Shown here piece by piece: positions 8,886 to 17,225 of a stretch of DNA of 64,000 bases. The DNA is from Paraburkholderia tuberum STM678. GTDB taxonomy: Bacteria > Pseudomonadota > Gammaproteobacteria > Burkholderiales > Burkholderiaceae. The stretch lies in contig NZ_CADFGP010000009.1 of the NCBI RefSeq assembly GCF_902833905.1, positions 1 through 64,000 of the forward strand, written 5' to 3'. Every line of letters starts with the position of its first letter. The stretch's first letter is position 1. The translations under genes were made by a program, and so were the position numbers. The notes below the pieces were generated by a model. That model did no database searches. It was not told the DNA's origin and saw only the letters and a program-made list of their open reading frames with translations.

Positions 8886-9233
8886 ATGAAGCTGCTCAAA
8901 TCGGGCCACCTGTGGCATCACGCGCACGACGTGCATCATGTTCATCATGAGCATCATGTCGGGCACGAGGGCAGCCACGTGATGCTGCCGCTCGTCGGTA
9001 TCTCGTTGATGGCGATTGCGCTTTACGTCGGCGTACGCAACATCGATTTCTCCGAACTCGGCAAAAGCGCGCTGTTCGACGTCGTGATGGTGTGCGTCGC
9101 GCTTGGCATCGCGGGCCTGTTCGGTGCGGTCGGCGCGTGGCTGCGCTCGAATGGCGACGAAGCCGAAGAGGGCTTCTGCTTCATCGGTGCGCTGATCGGC
9201 ACGGTGGTCTTTTATATCGCGGTGCTGACCTGA
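8886..9233 (+). CDS. small His-rich membrane protein of unknown function
   Basis: 115 aa from ATG 8886, chosen because a GGGGAGGC ribosome site lies just upstream; an earlier in-frame start at 8838 has none. Residues 8-31 contain 12 histidines in HH-x and HH-xx spacing, an obvious candidate metal-binding tail. Three hydrophobic segments follow (about residues 33-51, 60-88 and 96-114). The tail would lie on one face of the membrane with a short acidic loop (SNGDEAEEG) before the last helix. It has no operon partner. A role in metal buffering or sensing is plausible from composition only; I do not recognise the family. Confidence 0.7.
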   Translation: MKLLKSGHLWHHAHDVHHVHHEHHVGHEGSHVMLPLVGISLMAIALYVGVRNIDFSELGKSALFDVVMVCVALGIAGLFGAVGAWLRSNGDEAEEGFCFIGALIGTVVFYIAVLT

Positions 9234-9291
9234 CGCGATCCGATCCAGCGCGTGGCGCGCACCCGCAGCGCCATCCATCATCAACGCCCCG

Positions 9292-9876
9292 TCACACTAT
9301 GCGCGCCGCTTCGTCGAACGAAAAACGCGGGCTGCGTGCAAACAGCTTTGACGGATCGCCGTGGCCAAGATTGATCAGGAAGTTCGACTTCAGCGTCGTG
9401 CCCGCAAAAAACGCTTCGTCGACCTTGGCCTGATCGAAGCCCGACATCGGCCCAGTGTCGAGACCGAGCGCACGCGCCGCGAGAATCAGATACCCGCCTT
9501 GCAGCGTCGAATTGCGGAACGCCGTGTCCGCGATCAACCGCTCGTTGCCGACGAACCAGCTGCGCGCATCCGCATGGGGAAACAGTTTCGGCAGATACTC
9601 GTAGAAGGCCATGTCCATGGCGACGATCACCGTGACGGGCGCGGCCATCGTTTTCTCGAGATTGCCAGCCGACAACGCCGGGCGCAGTTTCTCCTTGCCC
9701 TCCGGCGTCCTGACGAACACGAAGCGGCCCGGACTCGAATTGGCCGAGGTCGGGCCGAGCAGTACGAGCTCCATCAGCTCGCGCAGCACGGCGTCGTCGA
9801 TCGGCTTGTTCTGCCAGCCATTGTGCGTACGCGCGTCGCGAAAGAGCTGCGCGAGCGCCTGATCCGAAAGTGTCAT
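9292..9876 (-). CDS. nitroreductase-family FMN oxidoreductase (RutE-like)
   Basis: About 194 aa from ATG 9876. The sequence follows the RutE/HadB-type malonic-semialdehyde reductase group: the N-terminal [32 protein letters not shown] in the FMN-binding part and a C-terminal [18 protein letters not shown] segment. Such enzymes reduce small aldehydes or nitro compounds with NAD(P)H. No pyrimidine-degradation (rut) genes are nearby, so the substrate is open. It is divergent from the AlkB-like gene, about 140 bp away. Confidence 0.87.
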   Translation of the reverse strand: MTLSDQALAQLFRDARTHNGWQNKPIDDAVLRELMELVLLGPTSANSSPGRFVFVRTPEGKEKLRPALSAGNLEKTMAAPVTVIVAMDMAFYEYLPKLFPHADARSWFVGNERLIADTAFRNSTLQGGYLILAARALGLDTGPMSGFDQAKVDEAFFAGTTLKSNFLINLGHGDPSKLFARSPRFSFDEAARIV

Positions 9877-10016
9877 GGAAGTGGTCCGTGCGAAAGAACA
9901 GAGGGCACGCGCAGAGCCGCGTCGAATGAAAGAGCAACGCGCGTGAATCAGCGGGTGAGCCGGTGTCGCCATAATAGTCAGGGTTTTGACTCGTCCGCTT
10001 GCATCCAGACATTCCG

Positions 10017-10619
10017 ATGAGCACCGATTTATTCAACGACCTGCCGACGCCCGACGTCGACTGGTATCCAGACTGGCTCGCAGCGGCCGACGCCGAACGC
10101 CTGCTGGCCCGACTGATCGACGAAGTGCAATGGCGCCAGGACATGATGGGCACCCCCGCCGGCCGTGTTGCACTGCCGCGTCTGACCGCCTGGCAGGGCG
10201 AGCCGGACGCGGTGTACGTGTACTCGGGCATCCGCAACGTGCCGCAAGCATGGACGCCCGCCGTCGCCGAACTGAAGGCGGCCGTCGAGGCGACCAGCGG
10301 CGCGCGTTTTAACAGCGTGCTGCTGAATCGTTACCGCAGTGGCGCCGACAGCATGGGCTGGCACGCGGACCGCGAGCCCGAACTCGGCAAGCAACCGGTG
10401 ATCGCGTCGGTGAGCCTCGGCGTCGCGCGCAGGTTCGATCTGCAGCACAACCGCAGCGGCGTCGTGCAATCGTTCTCGCTGAAGGGCGGCAGCCTGCTCG
10501 TGATGAAAGGCGACACCCAGGCGCAGTGGCGTCATCGGGTGCCGAAGGAGCCGCGCGTGAGCGGCGAGCGCATCAATCTGACGTTTCGCTGGGTCACTCC
10601 GAGAATGACGCCGACCTGA
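10017..10619 (+). CDS. AlkB-type 2-oxoglutarate/Fe(II) dioxygenase
   Basis: 200 aa from ATG 10017 (an in-frame ATG at 9999 is also possible). The iron triad is visible as HAD (His116, Asp118) and His173. The 2-oxoglutarate-binding arginines are in ERINLTFR (Arg185 and Arg191). [13 protein letters not shown] is typical of the AlkB/ALKBH2-3 group, which oxidatively removes alkyl adducts from DNA or RNA bases. Length matches the bacterial AlkB-like family. No ada genes are nearby. Confidence 0.9.
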   Translation: MSTDLFNDLPTPDVDWYPDWLAAADAERLLARLIDEVQWRQDMMGTPAGRVALPRLTAWQGEPDAVYVYSGIRNVPQAWTPAVAELKAAVEATSGARFNSVLLNRYRSGADSMGWHADREPELGKQPVIASVSLGVARRFDLQHNRSGVVQSFSLKGGSLLVMKGDTQAQWRHRVPKEPRVSGERINLTFRWVTPRMTPT

Positions 10620-10800
10620 GGCAGCGAGCGGCAATGCTCTGATCGGCGCGCCATACCAAAACTGATATCGAGGGCGCGAATCATATGATTGGACGGTTAA
10701 CGCCTCGCACAGTACGCTACATCACGATCCATGCGCCGTGAGGGCCACGAGGGCCGGGCAGACCGCTGGGTCGTCTACACAACAACGATTGGAGACTGTC

Positions 10801-11787
10801 ATGGCGAATACACGACGTGCCGCGTGTCGCGCTCTGGGCGCGCTTGCGCTTTGCGCGAGTCTCGGAGCGCTGACGCTGGCCACGCCCGGCGCGCATGCCG
10901 AGGACAAGAAAATTACGCTCGGTTTTGCGCAGGTCGGTGCGGAAAGCGCATGGCGCACCGCGAATACCGAATCGGTGAAGTCGGCGGCGACGGAGGCCGG
11001 CATCAACCTCAAATTCTCCGACGCGCAGCAGAAGCAGGAAAACCAGATCAAGGCGATCCGCTCGTATATCGCGCAGAAGGTCGACGTGATCGCGTTCTCG
11101 CCGGTCGTCGAATCGGGCTGGGAACCGGTGCTGCTCGAAGCCAAGGCCGCGAAGATTCCGGTGATCCTGACCGACCGCAACATCGACGTGAAGGACACGT
11201 CGCTGTACGTGACGATGATCGGCTCGGACTTCCTCGAAGAAGGACGGCGCGGCGGCCACTGGCTCGCGGATCACTACAAGGACGATAAAGGTCCGGTCAA
11301 CATCGCCGAGCTGCAAGGCACGGTCGGCTCCGCGCCGGCCAACGACCGCCACGCGGGTCTGATCGAAGTGATCAAGAGCGATCCGAAGTTCAAGATCATC
11401 GCGTCGCAAAGCGGCGACTTCACGCTCGCCGGCGGCAAGCAGGTGATGGAAGCGTTCATCAAGACCTACGGCAACAAGATCAACGTCGTCTATGCTCATA
11501 ACGACGACATGGCGCTCGGCGCGATCCAGGCGATGGAAGAAGCCGGCATGCATCCGGGCAAGGACGTCGTGGTGGTTTCGTTCGACGCAACCAAGGGCGG
11601 CTTCCAGGCGATGGCCGCCGGCAAGATGAACGTCGACGTCGAGTGCAGCCCGCTGCTCGGACCGCAGCTGATGTCGGCGGTGAAAGACGTGGTGGCTGGC
11701 AAGCCGCTGCCGAAGCGCATCCTGACTCAGGAGACTGTCTTCCCGATGAGCGTGGCCGCGCAAACTCTGCCGTCGCGTAAGTACTGA
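10801..11787 (+). CDS. ytfQ: galactofuranose-type ABC transporter periplasmic binding protein
   Basis: 328 aa. A Sec signal peptide runs to AHA at residue 33. The mature protein is a periplasmic-binding-protein-I fold with KKITLGFAQVGAESAWRTAN at its start and SFDATKGGFQAMAAGKMN late in the sequence, both close to YtfQ. E. coli YtfQ binds galactofuranose/galactopyranose; here the sugar is inferred from family resemblance. ATG 10801 follows a GGAGACTGTC ribosome region. It is the first gene of the transporter operon and is separated from ytfR by a 253-bp gap holding a strong hairpin. Confidence 0.9.
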   Translation: MANTRRAACRALGALALCASLGALTLATPGAHAEDKKITLGFAQVGAESAWRTANTESVKSAATEAGINLKFSDAQQKQENQIKAIRSYIAQKVDVIAFSPVVESGWEPVLLEAKAAKIPVILTDRNIDVKDTSLYVTMIGSDFLEEGRRGGHWLADHYKDDKGPVNIAELQGTVGSAPANDRHAGLIEVIKSDPKFKIIASQSGDFTLAGGKQVMEAFIKTYGNKINVVYAHNDDMALGAIQAMEEAGMHPGKDVVVVSFDATKGGFQAMAAGKMNVDVECSPLLGPQLMSAVKDVVAGKPLPKRILTQETVFPMSVAAQTLPSRKY

Positions 11788-11927
11788 CGCGGCGCGCAAC
11801 GTCGCCGCGGCAGCGCTCGCGCGAGCGCCGCGGCGTGTGCGGTGTTCAGGTGCCGGGGCCAACGGGCTCACGGCGCGAAGGAGATGTGCAGTACGGACAC
11901 ATCGAACAGGTTTCTCCAGTGGTGCCT

Positions 11928-11969
11928 GACCGCCCGGGCTGCTTTCTTCTGCAGCGGGCGGTCTCTTTT
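11928..11969 (+). terminator. intra-operon terminator/attenuator between ytfQ and ytfR
   Basis: GACCGCCC (11928-11935) pairs with GGGCGGTC (11956-11963), and the stem continues inward through GCTGC/GCAGC. The hairpin is followed by TCTTTT. The shape is that of an intrinsic terminator. Placed 140 bp after the binding-protein gene, it would let that gene be expressed above the membrane components, as is common in ABC operons. Confidence 0.7.
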
Positions 11970-12040
11970 CAGGAGCATGCGCCCGCCGGAGCATGTCACT
12001 GGGGCCTGCCGAACCATGCATAGCCGATCGAGCGAGGTCC

Positions 12041-13675
12041 ATGACCCATTCCGCTACCGAACCGAATCAGCCGGACCAGCCGCGGCGCGGCACGCCGCCG
12101 GGCGCGCCAAGCCAACAGAATGACATGAGCGCGCGCGAACCGATTCTGGCGACCTCCGGCGTCAGCAAGACATTTCCGGGCGTGAAGGCGTTGCAACACG
12201 TCGACTTCCGCCTGTTTCCCGGCGAGGTCCATACGCTGATGGGCCAGAACGGCGCCGGCAAATCCACCTTGATCAACGTGCTCACCGGCGTGCTCGCACC
12301 CGATGCCGGCACGATCCGCCTCGGCGGCGAGGTGGTCGCGTTCGCGTCGCCGCAGGAAGCCGAGGCGGCCGGCGTGCGCACGCTGTACCAGGAAGTGAAC
12401 CTGTGCCCGAATCTGTCGGTGGCGGAGAACATCTTCGCGGGCCGGCAGCCGCGCCGCTTCGGCGCGATCGACTGGCCCGACATCAAGCGGCGCGCGCAGG
12501 AAGCGCTCGCGCGCCTCGACGTGTCGCTCGACGTCACGCGCTCGCTCGACGCCTATCCGATCGCCGTGCAGCAGATGGTCGCGATCGCGCGAGCGTTGTC
12601 CGTCGATGCGCGCGTGCTGATTCTCGACGAACCGACTTCGAGCCTCGACGACAGCGAAGTCGCGCAGCTATTCAAAATACTTCGACATCTCAAGCGATCG
12701 GGCATTGCGATCCTGTTCGTCACGCATTTCATCGAGCAGACTTATGCGATCTCCGATCGCATCACGGTGATGCGCAACGGCGAGCGCGAAGGCGAATATC
12801 TCGCGCGCGATCTGTCCGCGGATCAGCTGGTCGCGAAGATGGTCGGCCACGAGCGCATGAGCGCGCGTCTGCGCGAAGCGGCGCACGACGGACAGGCCGC
12901 CGACGATCAGGAGGTCGCGCAAGAGCACACGGAAGCAACGGCCACGCAGCCGTTCATCGAGCTGCGCGGCGTCGGCCGTCGCGGCACCTTGCAGCCGATC
13001 GATCTCGAGATGCAGGCCGGCAAGATTCTCGGCCTCGCGGGTCTGCTCGGCTCGGGCCGCACCGAAACCGCGCGGCTTCTGTTCGGCGCGGATCGCGCGG
13101 ACAGCGGCACGATCCTCGTCGAAGGGCGCGCCGTGCGGCTGCGCACGCCGCACGACGCGGTGCGCCACGGCATCGGCTATTGCGCGGAAGACCGCAAGAA
13201 GGAAGGCATCGTCGCCGAACTGTCGATCCGCGAAAACATCATGCTCGCGTTGCAGGCGCGGCGCGGCTGGTGGCGCAAGATCAGCCGGCAACGCGCGCGC
13301 GAGCTCGCCGATATGTGGATCGAGCGGCTCGGCATCAAGGCGTCCGACGCCGAGCAGCCGATCGCGCTGCTGTCCGGCGGCAACCAGCAGAAGGCGCTGC
13401 TCGCGCGCTGGCTCGCAACCGATCCCAAACTGCTGATCCTCGACGAGCCGACCCGCGGCATCGACGTCGCCGCGAAGTTCGACATCATGGACCGGCTGCT
13501 CGCGCTGTGCGCGAACGGCCTGTCCATCCTGTTCATCTCGTCGGAGATCAGCGAGGTGCTGCGCGTGAGCCATCGCGTCGCGGTGCTGCGCGATCGCCGC
13601 AAGATCGCCGAGGTGGCCGGTAAGGCATCGAACGAGGACAACATCTACCGACTCATCGCAGGGAGCGGCGAATGA
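12041..13675 (+). CDS. ytfR: sugar ABC transporter ATPase (two fused nucleotide-binding domains)
   Basis: 544 aa from ATG 12041 (ribosome site GAGG); an alternative ATG lies at 12125, where the conserved domain begins. The first domain has Walker A GQNGAGKST and Walker B LILDEPTSSLD. The second has a degenerate Walker A (GLLGSGRTE), signature LSGGNQQK and Walker B LILDEPTRGID. This tandem layout with an impaired second P-loop is standard for carbohydrate-uptake type 2 (CUT2) ATPases. The stop overlaps the ytfT start (ATGA). It powers uptake of the sugar bound by YtfQ. Confidence 0.92.
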   Translation: MTHSATEPNQPDQPRRGTPPGAPSQQNDMSAREPILATSGVSKTFPGVKALQHVDFRLFPGEVHTLMGQNGAGKSTLINVLTGVLAPDAGTIRLGGEVVAFASPQEAEAAGVRTLYQEVNLCPNLSVAENIFAGRQPRRFGAIDWPDIKRRAQEALARLDVSLDVTRSLDAYPIAVQQMVAIARALSVDARVLILDEPTSSLDDSEVAQLFKILRHLKRSGIAILFVTHFIEQTYAISDRITVMRNGEREGEYLARDLSADQLVAKMVGHERMSARLREAAHDGQAADDQEVAQEHTEATATQPFIELRGVGRRGTLQPIDLEMQAGKILGLAGLLGSGRTETARLLFGADRADSGTILVEGRAVRLRTPHDAVRHGIGYCAEDRKKEGIVAELSIRENIMLALQARRGWWRKISRQRARELADMWIERLGIKASDAEQPIALLSGGNQQKALLARWLATDPKLLILDEPTRGIDVAAKFDIMDRLLALCANGLSILFISSEISEVLRVSHRVAVLRDRRKIAEVAGKASNEDNIYRLIAGSGE

Positions 13676-14715
13676 AGCTATCGAACTGGTTCGCGCGCGA
13701 CGGGGTGGAGCGTCCGCTGCTGTGGCCATGCGTGACGCTCGTGTTGCTGGGCGGACTGAACCTGCTGGCCAATCCGCATTTTCTCGCGCTGCGCACGCTC
13801 GACGGCCACCTGTTCGGCGCGCCGATCGACATCCTGAATCGCGCGGCGCCGCTCGTGCTGGTCGCGATCGGCATGACGCTCGTGATTGCGACACGCGGCA
13901 TCGATATTTCGGTCGGCGCGGTGGTCGCGATCGCGGGCGCCGCGGCCGCGACGATACTCGCGACCCAGGCCGTGCCGAGCGGTGCGCTGATCGCGCAGGC
14001 GCTGCTGGCCGCGCTCGTCGTCGGCATCCTGAGCGGCATGTGGAACGGGCTGCTCGTCGCGTTCGTCGGCATGCAGCCGATCATCGCGACGCTGATTCTG
14101 ATGGTCGCGGGCCGTGGCATCGCGCAACTGCTGACCGCCGGGCAGATCATCCCGATCGGCGCGCCCGGCTATCTGTTCGTCGGTGGCGGCTACTGGCTCG
14201 GCGTGCCGTGCTCGGTATGGATCGCGACCGTAGCCGTGCTGGCGACGGCCGCCCTGGTGGAGGGCACGGCGCTCGGCCTGTTCATTCGCGCGATCGGCGT
14301 GAACCCGGTTGCGACGCGGCTCGTCGGCTTGCGCTCGAAGGCGATCGTGTTCGCGGTGTACGGCTTCTCGGGCTTGACCGCGGCGCTGGCCGGCATCCTG
14401 ATCAGCTCGAACGTGCGTAGCGCGGACGGCAACAACGCGGGCTTGCTGCTCGAACTCGACGCGATTCTCGCCGTGACGCTCGGCGGCACGTCGCTGCTCG
14501 GCGGCCGCTTCAGTTTCGCGGGCACGGTGCTCGGCGCGCTGATCATCCAGACGCTCACGTACACCACGTATTCGATCGGCGTGCCGCCGGAAGCGACGCT
14601 CGTCGTGAAGGCGGCCGTCGTGCTCGCGGTCAGCGTAATCCAGTCGCCGGCGGCACGCGCGCTCGCGGTGTCGTTCGGCGCGTCGCTCGTCAAATCGCGC
14701 GGGGTGGCACGATGA
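13672..14715 (+). CDS. ytfT: sugar ABC transporter permease
   Basis: 347 aa, multi-pass inner-membrane protein of the RbsC/CUT2 permease family. Diagnostic segments are the MTLVIATRGIDISVG block (about residue 65-80) and LGGTSLLGGRFSFAGTVLGALI near the C-terminus. It overlaps ytfR by four bases and yjfF by four bases, so the three genes are translationally coupled. Position and sequence match YtfT, which pairs with YjfF as a heterodimeric channel. Confidence 0.92.
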   Translation: MKLSNWFARDGVERPLLWPCVTLVLLGGLNLLANPHFLALRTLDGHLFGAPIDILNRAAPLVLVAIGMTLVIATRGIDISVGAVVAIAGAAAATILATQAVPSGALIAQALLAALVVGILSGMWNGLLVAFVGMQPIIATLILMVAGRGIAQLLTAGQIIPIGAPGYLFVGGGYWLGVPCSVWIATVAVLATAALVEGTALGLFIRAIGVNPVATRLVGLRSKAIVFAVYGFSGLTAALAGILISSNVRSADGNNAGLLLELDAILAVTLGGTSLLGGRFSFAGTVLGALIIQTLTYTTYSIGVPPEATLVVKAAVVLAVSVIQSPAARALAVSFGASLVKSRGVAR

Positions 14716-15809
14716 CGCGCGTTCTCGAAGCACTCGCCCGCGTGGTCGATCCGCGCACGCTGCCGATCGCGGTGACGGTCCTGCTGTTCTGCGCGCTGTT
14801 CGGCTTTGGTTCGGTGATGTACACCGGTTTCTTCGCGTGGCAGGTGTTGCTCGATCTGCTCGTCGACAACGCGTTCCTGCTGATCGTCGCGATCGGCATG
14901 ACGTTCGTGATCGTGTCGGGCGGCATCGATCTGTCGGTGGGCTCGATCGTCGCGCTGACGACGATCGTCGAAGCCGTGCTGTCCGAGCACATGCATGTGT
15001 CGGTGTGGCTCATCATTCCGATCGTGCTGTTGATGGGCACGGTGTTCGGCGCGGTGCAGGGCGCGCTGATTCACTACTTCCGCCTGCAGGCGTTCATCGT
15101 GACGCTGGCGGGGATGTTCTTCGCGCGTGGCCTGTGCTTTCTGATCACGACGCAGTCGATCACGATCACCGATCCGACGTTCAAGGCGATCTCCGCGTTT
15201 CGTCTCAGCGTCGGCGTCGGTTCGGTATCGGCGAACGTGCTGATCGCGGCCGTGACGCTCGCGGCCGCGATCTATGTCGCCCATTTCACGCGCTTCGGAC
15301 GCAACGTGTATGCGGTCGGCGGCAATCCGCGCTCGGCGCTGCTGATGGGCCTGCCGGTCGCGCGCACGCGGGTCGGCGTGTATGCGCTGAGCGGCTTCTG
15401 TTCGGCGCTCGGCGGCGCGGTGTTCACGTTCTACGTGCTGTCGGGCTATGGGCTGCAAGGGCAGGGCATGGAACTCGATGCGATTGCGGCCACGGTGATC
15501 GGCGGCACGCTGCTGACGGGCGGCGTCGGTTATGTGGTCGGCTCGCTGTTCGGCGTCGGCATTCTGGGCACGATCCAGACGCTGATTACGTTCGACGGCA
15601 CGCTCAGTTCGTGGTGGACGCGCATCGTGATCGGCGCGCTGCTGTGCGCGTTCTGCTTGCTGCAGCGATTGATCGAGCGGCACGCAAAATCGGTGCGTCG
15701 GCCCGGCGGCACCAATGCGGTCACGACGACGGGGCATGGGCACGGGCGTGACGAGACGTCGACGACGGCGTCGTCGGATTCGCAGGTGTTGGGGCGGGCG
15801 CCGGGCTAG
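14712..15809 (+). CDS. yjfF: sugar ABC transporter permease
   Basis: 365 aa, second CUT2 permease. It shows the paralogous MTFVIVSGGIDLSVGS motif and IGGTLLTGGVGYVVGSLFGV near the C-terminus, with about ten membrane segments. The last 40 residues are hydrophilic (RHAKSVRRPGG then Thr/Ser-rich) and longer than the typical YjfF tail, so this end may be poorly conserved. It is the last gene of the operon; a GNRA-loop hairpin follows 30 bp downstream. No dedicated regulator is seen next to the operon. Confidence 0.9.
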   Translation: MTRVLEALARVVDPRTLPIAVTVLLFCALFGFGSVMYTGFFAWQVLLDLLVDNAFLLIVAIGMTFVIVSGGIDLSVGSIVALTTIVEAVLSEHMHVSVWLIIPIVLLMGTVFGAVQGALIHYFRLQAFIVTLAGMFFARGLCFLITTQSITITDPTFKAISAFRLSVGVGSVSANVLIAAVTLAAAIYVAHFTRFGRNVYAVGGNPRSALLMGLPVARTRVGVYALSGFCSALGGAVFTFYVLSGYGLQGQGMELDAIAATVIGGTLLTGGVGYVVGSLFGVGILGTIQTLITFDGTLSSWWTRIVIGALLCAFCLLQRLIERHAKSVRRPGGTNAVTTTGHGHGRDETSTTASSDSQVLGRAPG

Positions 15810-15839
15810 CGCGCGGTCTTCCAGTCGCTTCGAACCACG

Positions 15840-15863
15840 GCGGCGCGGCGCAAGCCGCGCCGC
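15840..15863 (+). terminator. GC-rich hairpin after yjfF
   Basis: A perfect 10-bp stem GCGGCGCGGC/GCCGCGCCGC closes a GCAA tetraloop. It lies 30 bp after the yjfF stop. There is no long T-run, only GTT, so it may act as a weak terminator or RNA-stabilising end. Confidence 0.55.
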
Positions 15864-15902
15864 GTTCACGTTAGTCCGCGCGGCCGCTGCCGAGCGTCCA
15901 GC

Positions 15903-16078
15903 TCATGCCGTTCCCACCGGCATAGACCGCGAGCTCGGCGCATTCGCGGATTTGCGCGTCGCCGGCAGGTGCATGCCGCGCTTGAGCGCTGCAATCGTCA
16001 GCGCACTGAGCAGCAGACCCGCAATCACATCGGCGAGATAGTGACCGCCTTGCGTCGGCGTCGACAGGATCAGTGTGT
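15903..16078 (-). pseudogene. PAP2-superfamily phosphatase, C-terminal remnant
   Basis: Read on the minus strand, this stretch encodes LILSTPTQGGHYLADVIAG followed by a hydrophobic segment LLLSALTIAALKRGMHLPA and a stop at 15903-15905. TPxQGGHYxxDVxAG is the third conserved motif of membrane PAP2 phosphatases and inositolphosphotransferase relatives, including the catalytic His. Only about 58 codons remain, with no N-terminal motifs upstream, so most of the gene has been lost. It lies in an otherwise empty gap between yjfF and the PPK2 gene. Confidence 0.65.
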
Positions 16079-16232
16079 TTCCCGTCGTTACGCGGGTGCG
16101 CAGCGTCGTTGCCGATGAGCACGTTTTCGTTTGCGTGACCTATTATCAGAAAGAGTTGTGAACAGTACGACTGCGGTTGCGATGCAATCCGCGAATCGTG
16201 CAACTGAATGCAGATGCCGTGGAGAAAGAGCG

Positions 16233-17180
16233 ATGGTTCGCATGGAAATACTCGACGCGCTGCGGGCATACACCGATCCGTTCCGCGTCACGAGCGGCAA
16301 AGATTTCTTCCTGAAGGATTTCGATCCCGGCGAGACGGTGGGACTCAGAATGCATAAGGAAGAGGCGCAGCAACTACTCCAGCGCGGGTCGAAATGGCTC
16401 GCGATGGAGCAGGAGATCCTCTACGCGCAGGATTCCTGGTCCGTGCTGCTGGTGTTCCAGGCCATGGACGCCGCGGGAAAGGATGGGACGATCAAGCATG
16501 TGATGTCGCGCGTCAATCCGCAGGGCTGCGATGTCATCTCGTTCAAGCAGCCGTCGGATGAGGAGCTCTCCCACGACTTCCTTTGGCGCTATTCCAGGAA
16601 AGTGCCCGAGCGCGGGCACATCGGCATTTTCAACCGCTCGTACTATGAAGAGGTGCTGGTGGTGCGCGTGCATCAGCATCTGCTCCATGCGCAGAAGATC
16701 CCACCGGCACGGGTCGGCAACAACATATGGGACGAGCGGCTCGCCGACATCGCGCGCTTCGAGGACTATCTGACGCGCCAGGGCGTGGTCATTCTCAAGT
16801 TCTATCTGAACCTGTCGTACGGGGAGCAGAAGAGGCGATTCATGGATCGCCTCGACAATCCCGACAAGCACTGGAAGTTTTCCGCAGCCGACGTTCGCGA
16901 GCGTCGCTACTGGAACGACTATATGCACGCCTATGAAGAGGCGATCCGCGCGACGGCCTCCGAAGCGGCTCCGTGGTTCGTCGTGCCCGCCGACAACAAA
17001 CCTTTCACGCGCCTCATCGTCGCGGCCGCGATCGTCGAGGCCGTCGAGAAGCTCGACCTCGAATATCCGAAAGCCACGCAAGAGCAGATGAAGGATCTCG
17101 CCGCCGCGAGGGAGGAGCTCGACGCTGAAGCGGTGGACGCGACGAGACCCGATCAACCCGGGGACGATCCAGACCATTGA
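16233..17180 (+). CDS. polyphosphate kinase 2 (PPK2) family protein
   Basis: 315 aa from ATG 16233, with GGAGAAAG upstream (ATG 16242 is an alternative). It has the PPK2 Walker A segment FQAMDAAGKDGT (residues 75-86), the following SRVNPQGCDV, and the Walker B/lid region FNRSYYEEVLVVRVH and RWxx(K)PERG. PPK2 enzymes transfer phosphate between polyphosphate and nucleotides, most often making NTPs or NDPs from polyphosphate in the cytoplasm. The C-terminal 35 residues are charged and variable. The P-type ATPase gene starts 45 bp downstream on the same strand, so the two are probably cotranscribed. Confidence 0.9.
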   Translation: MVRMEILDALRAYTDPFRVTSGKDFFLKDFDPGETVGLRMHKEEAQQLLQRGSKWLAMEQEILYAQDSWSVLLVFQAMDAAGKDGTIKHVMSRVNPQGCDVISFKQPSDEELSHDFLWRYSRKVPERGHIGIFNRSYYEEVLVVRVHQHLLHAQKIPPARVGNNIWDERLADIARFEDYLTRQGVVILKFYLNLSYGEQKRRFMDRLDNPDKHWKFSAADVRERRYWNDYMHAYEEAIRATASEAAPWFVVPADNKPFTRLIVAAAIVEAVEKLDLEYPKATQEQMKDLAAAREELDAEAVDATRPDQPGDDPDH

Positions 17181-17225
17181 GAGCGGCCCCCTGACCCGAA
17201 ATCACTGGAACCGGGAGACACGAGG

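Noticed and set aside
8930..8965. CATCATG-like direct repeats considered as a microsatellite or CRISPR-like repeat
   Set aside because: They encode the His-rich tail in frame; spacing is irregular and no spacers exist.
14190..15869. 559-codon open frame antisense to ytfT/yjfF
   Set aside because: Low-complexity Arg/Asp/His antisense translation over two genuine permease genes.
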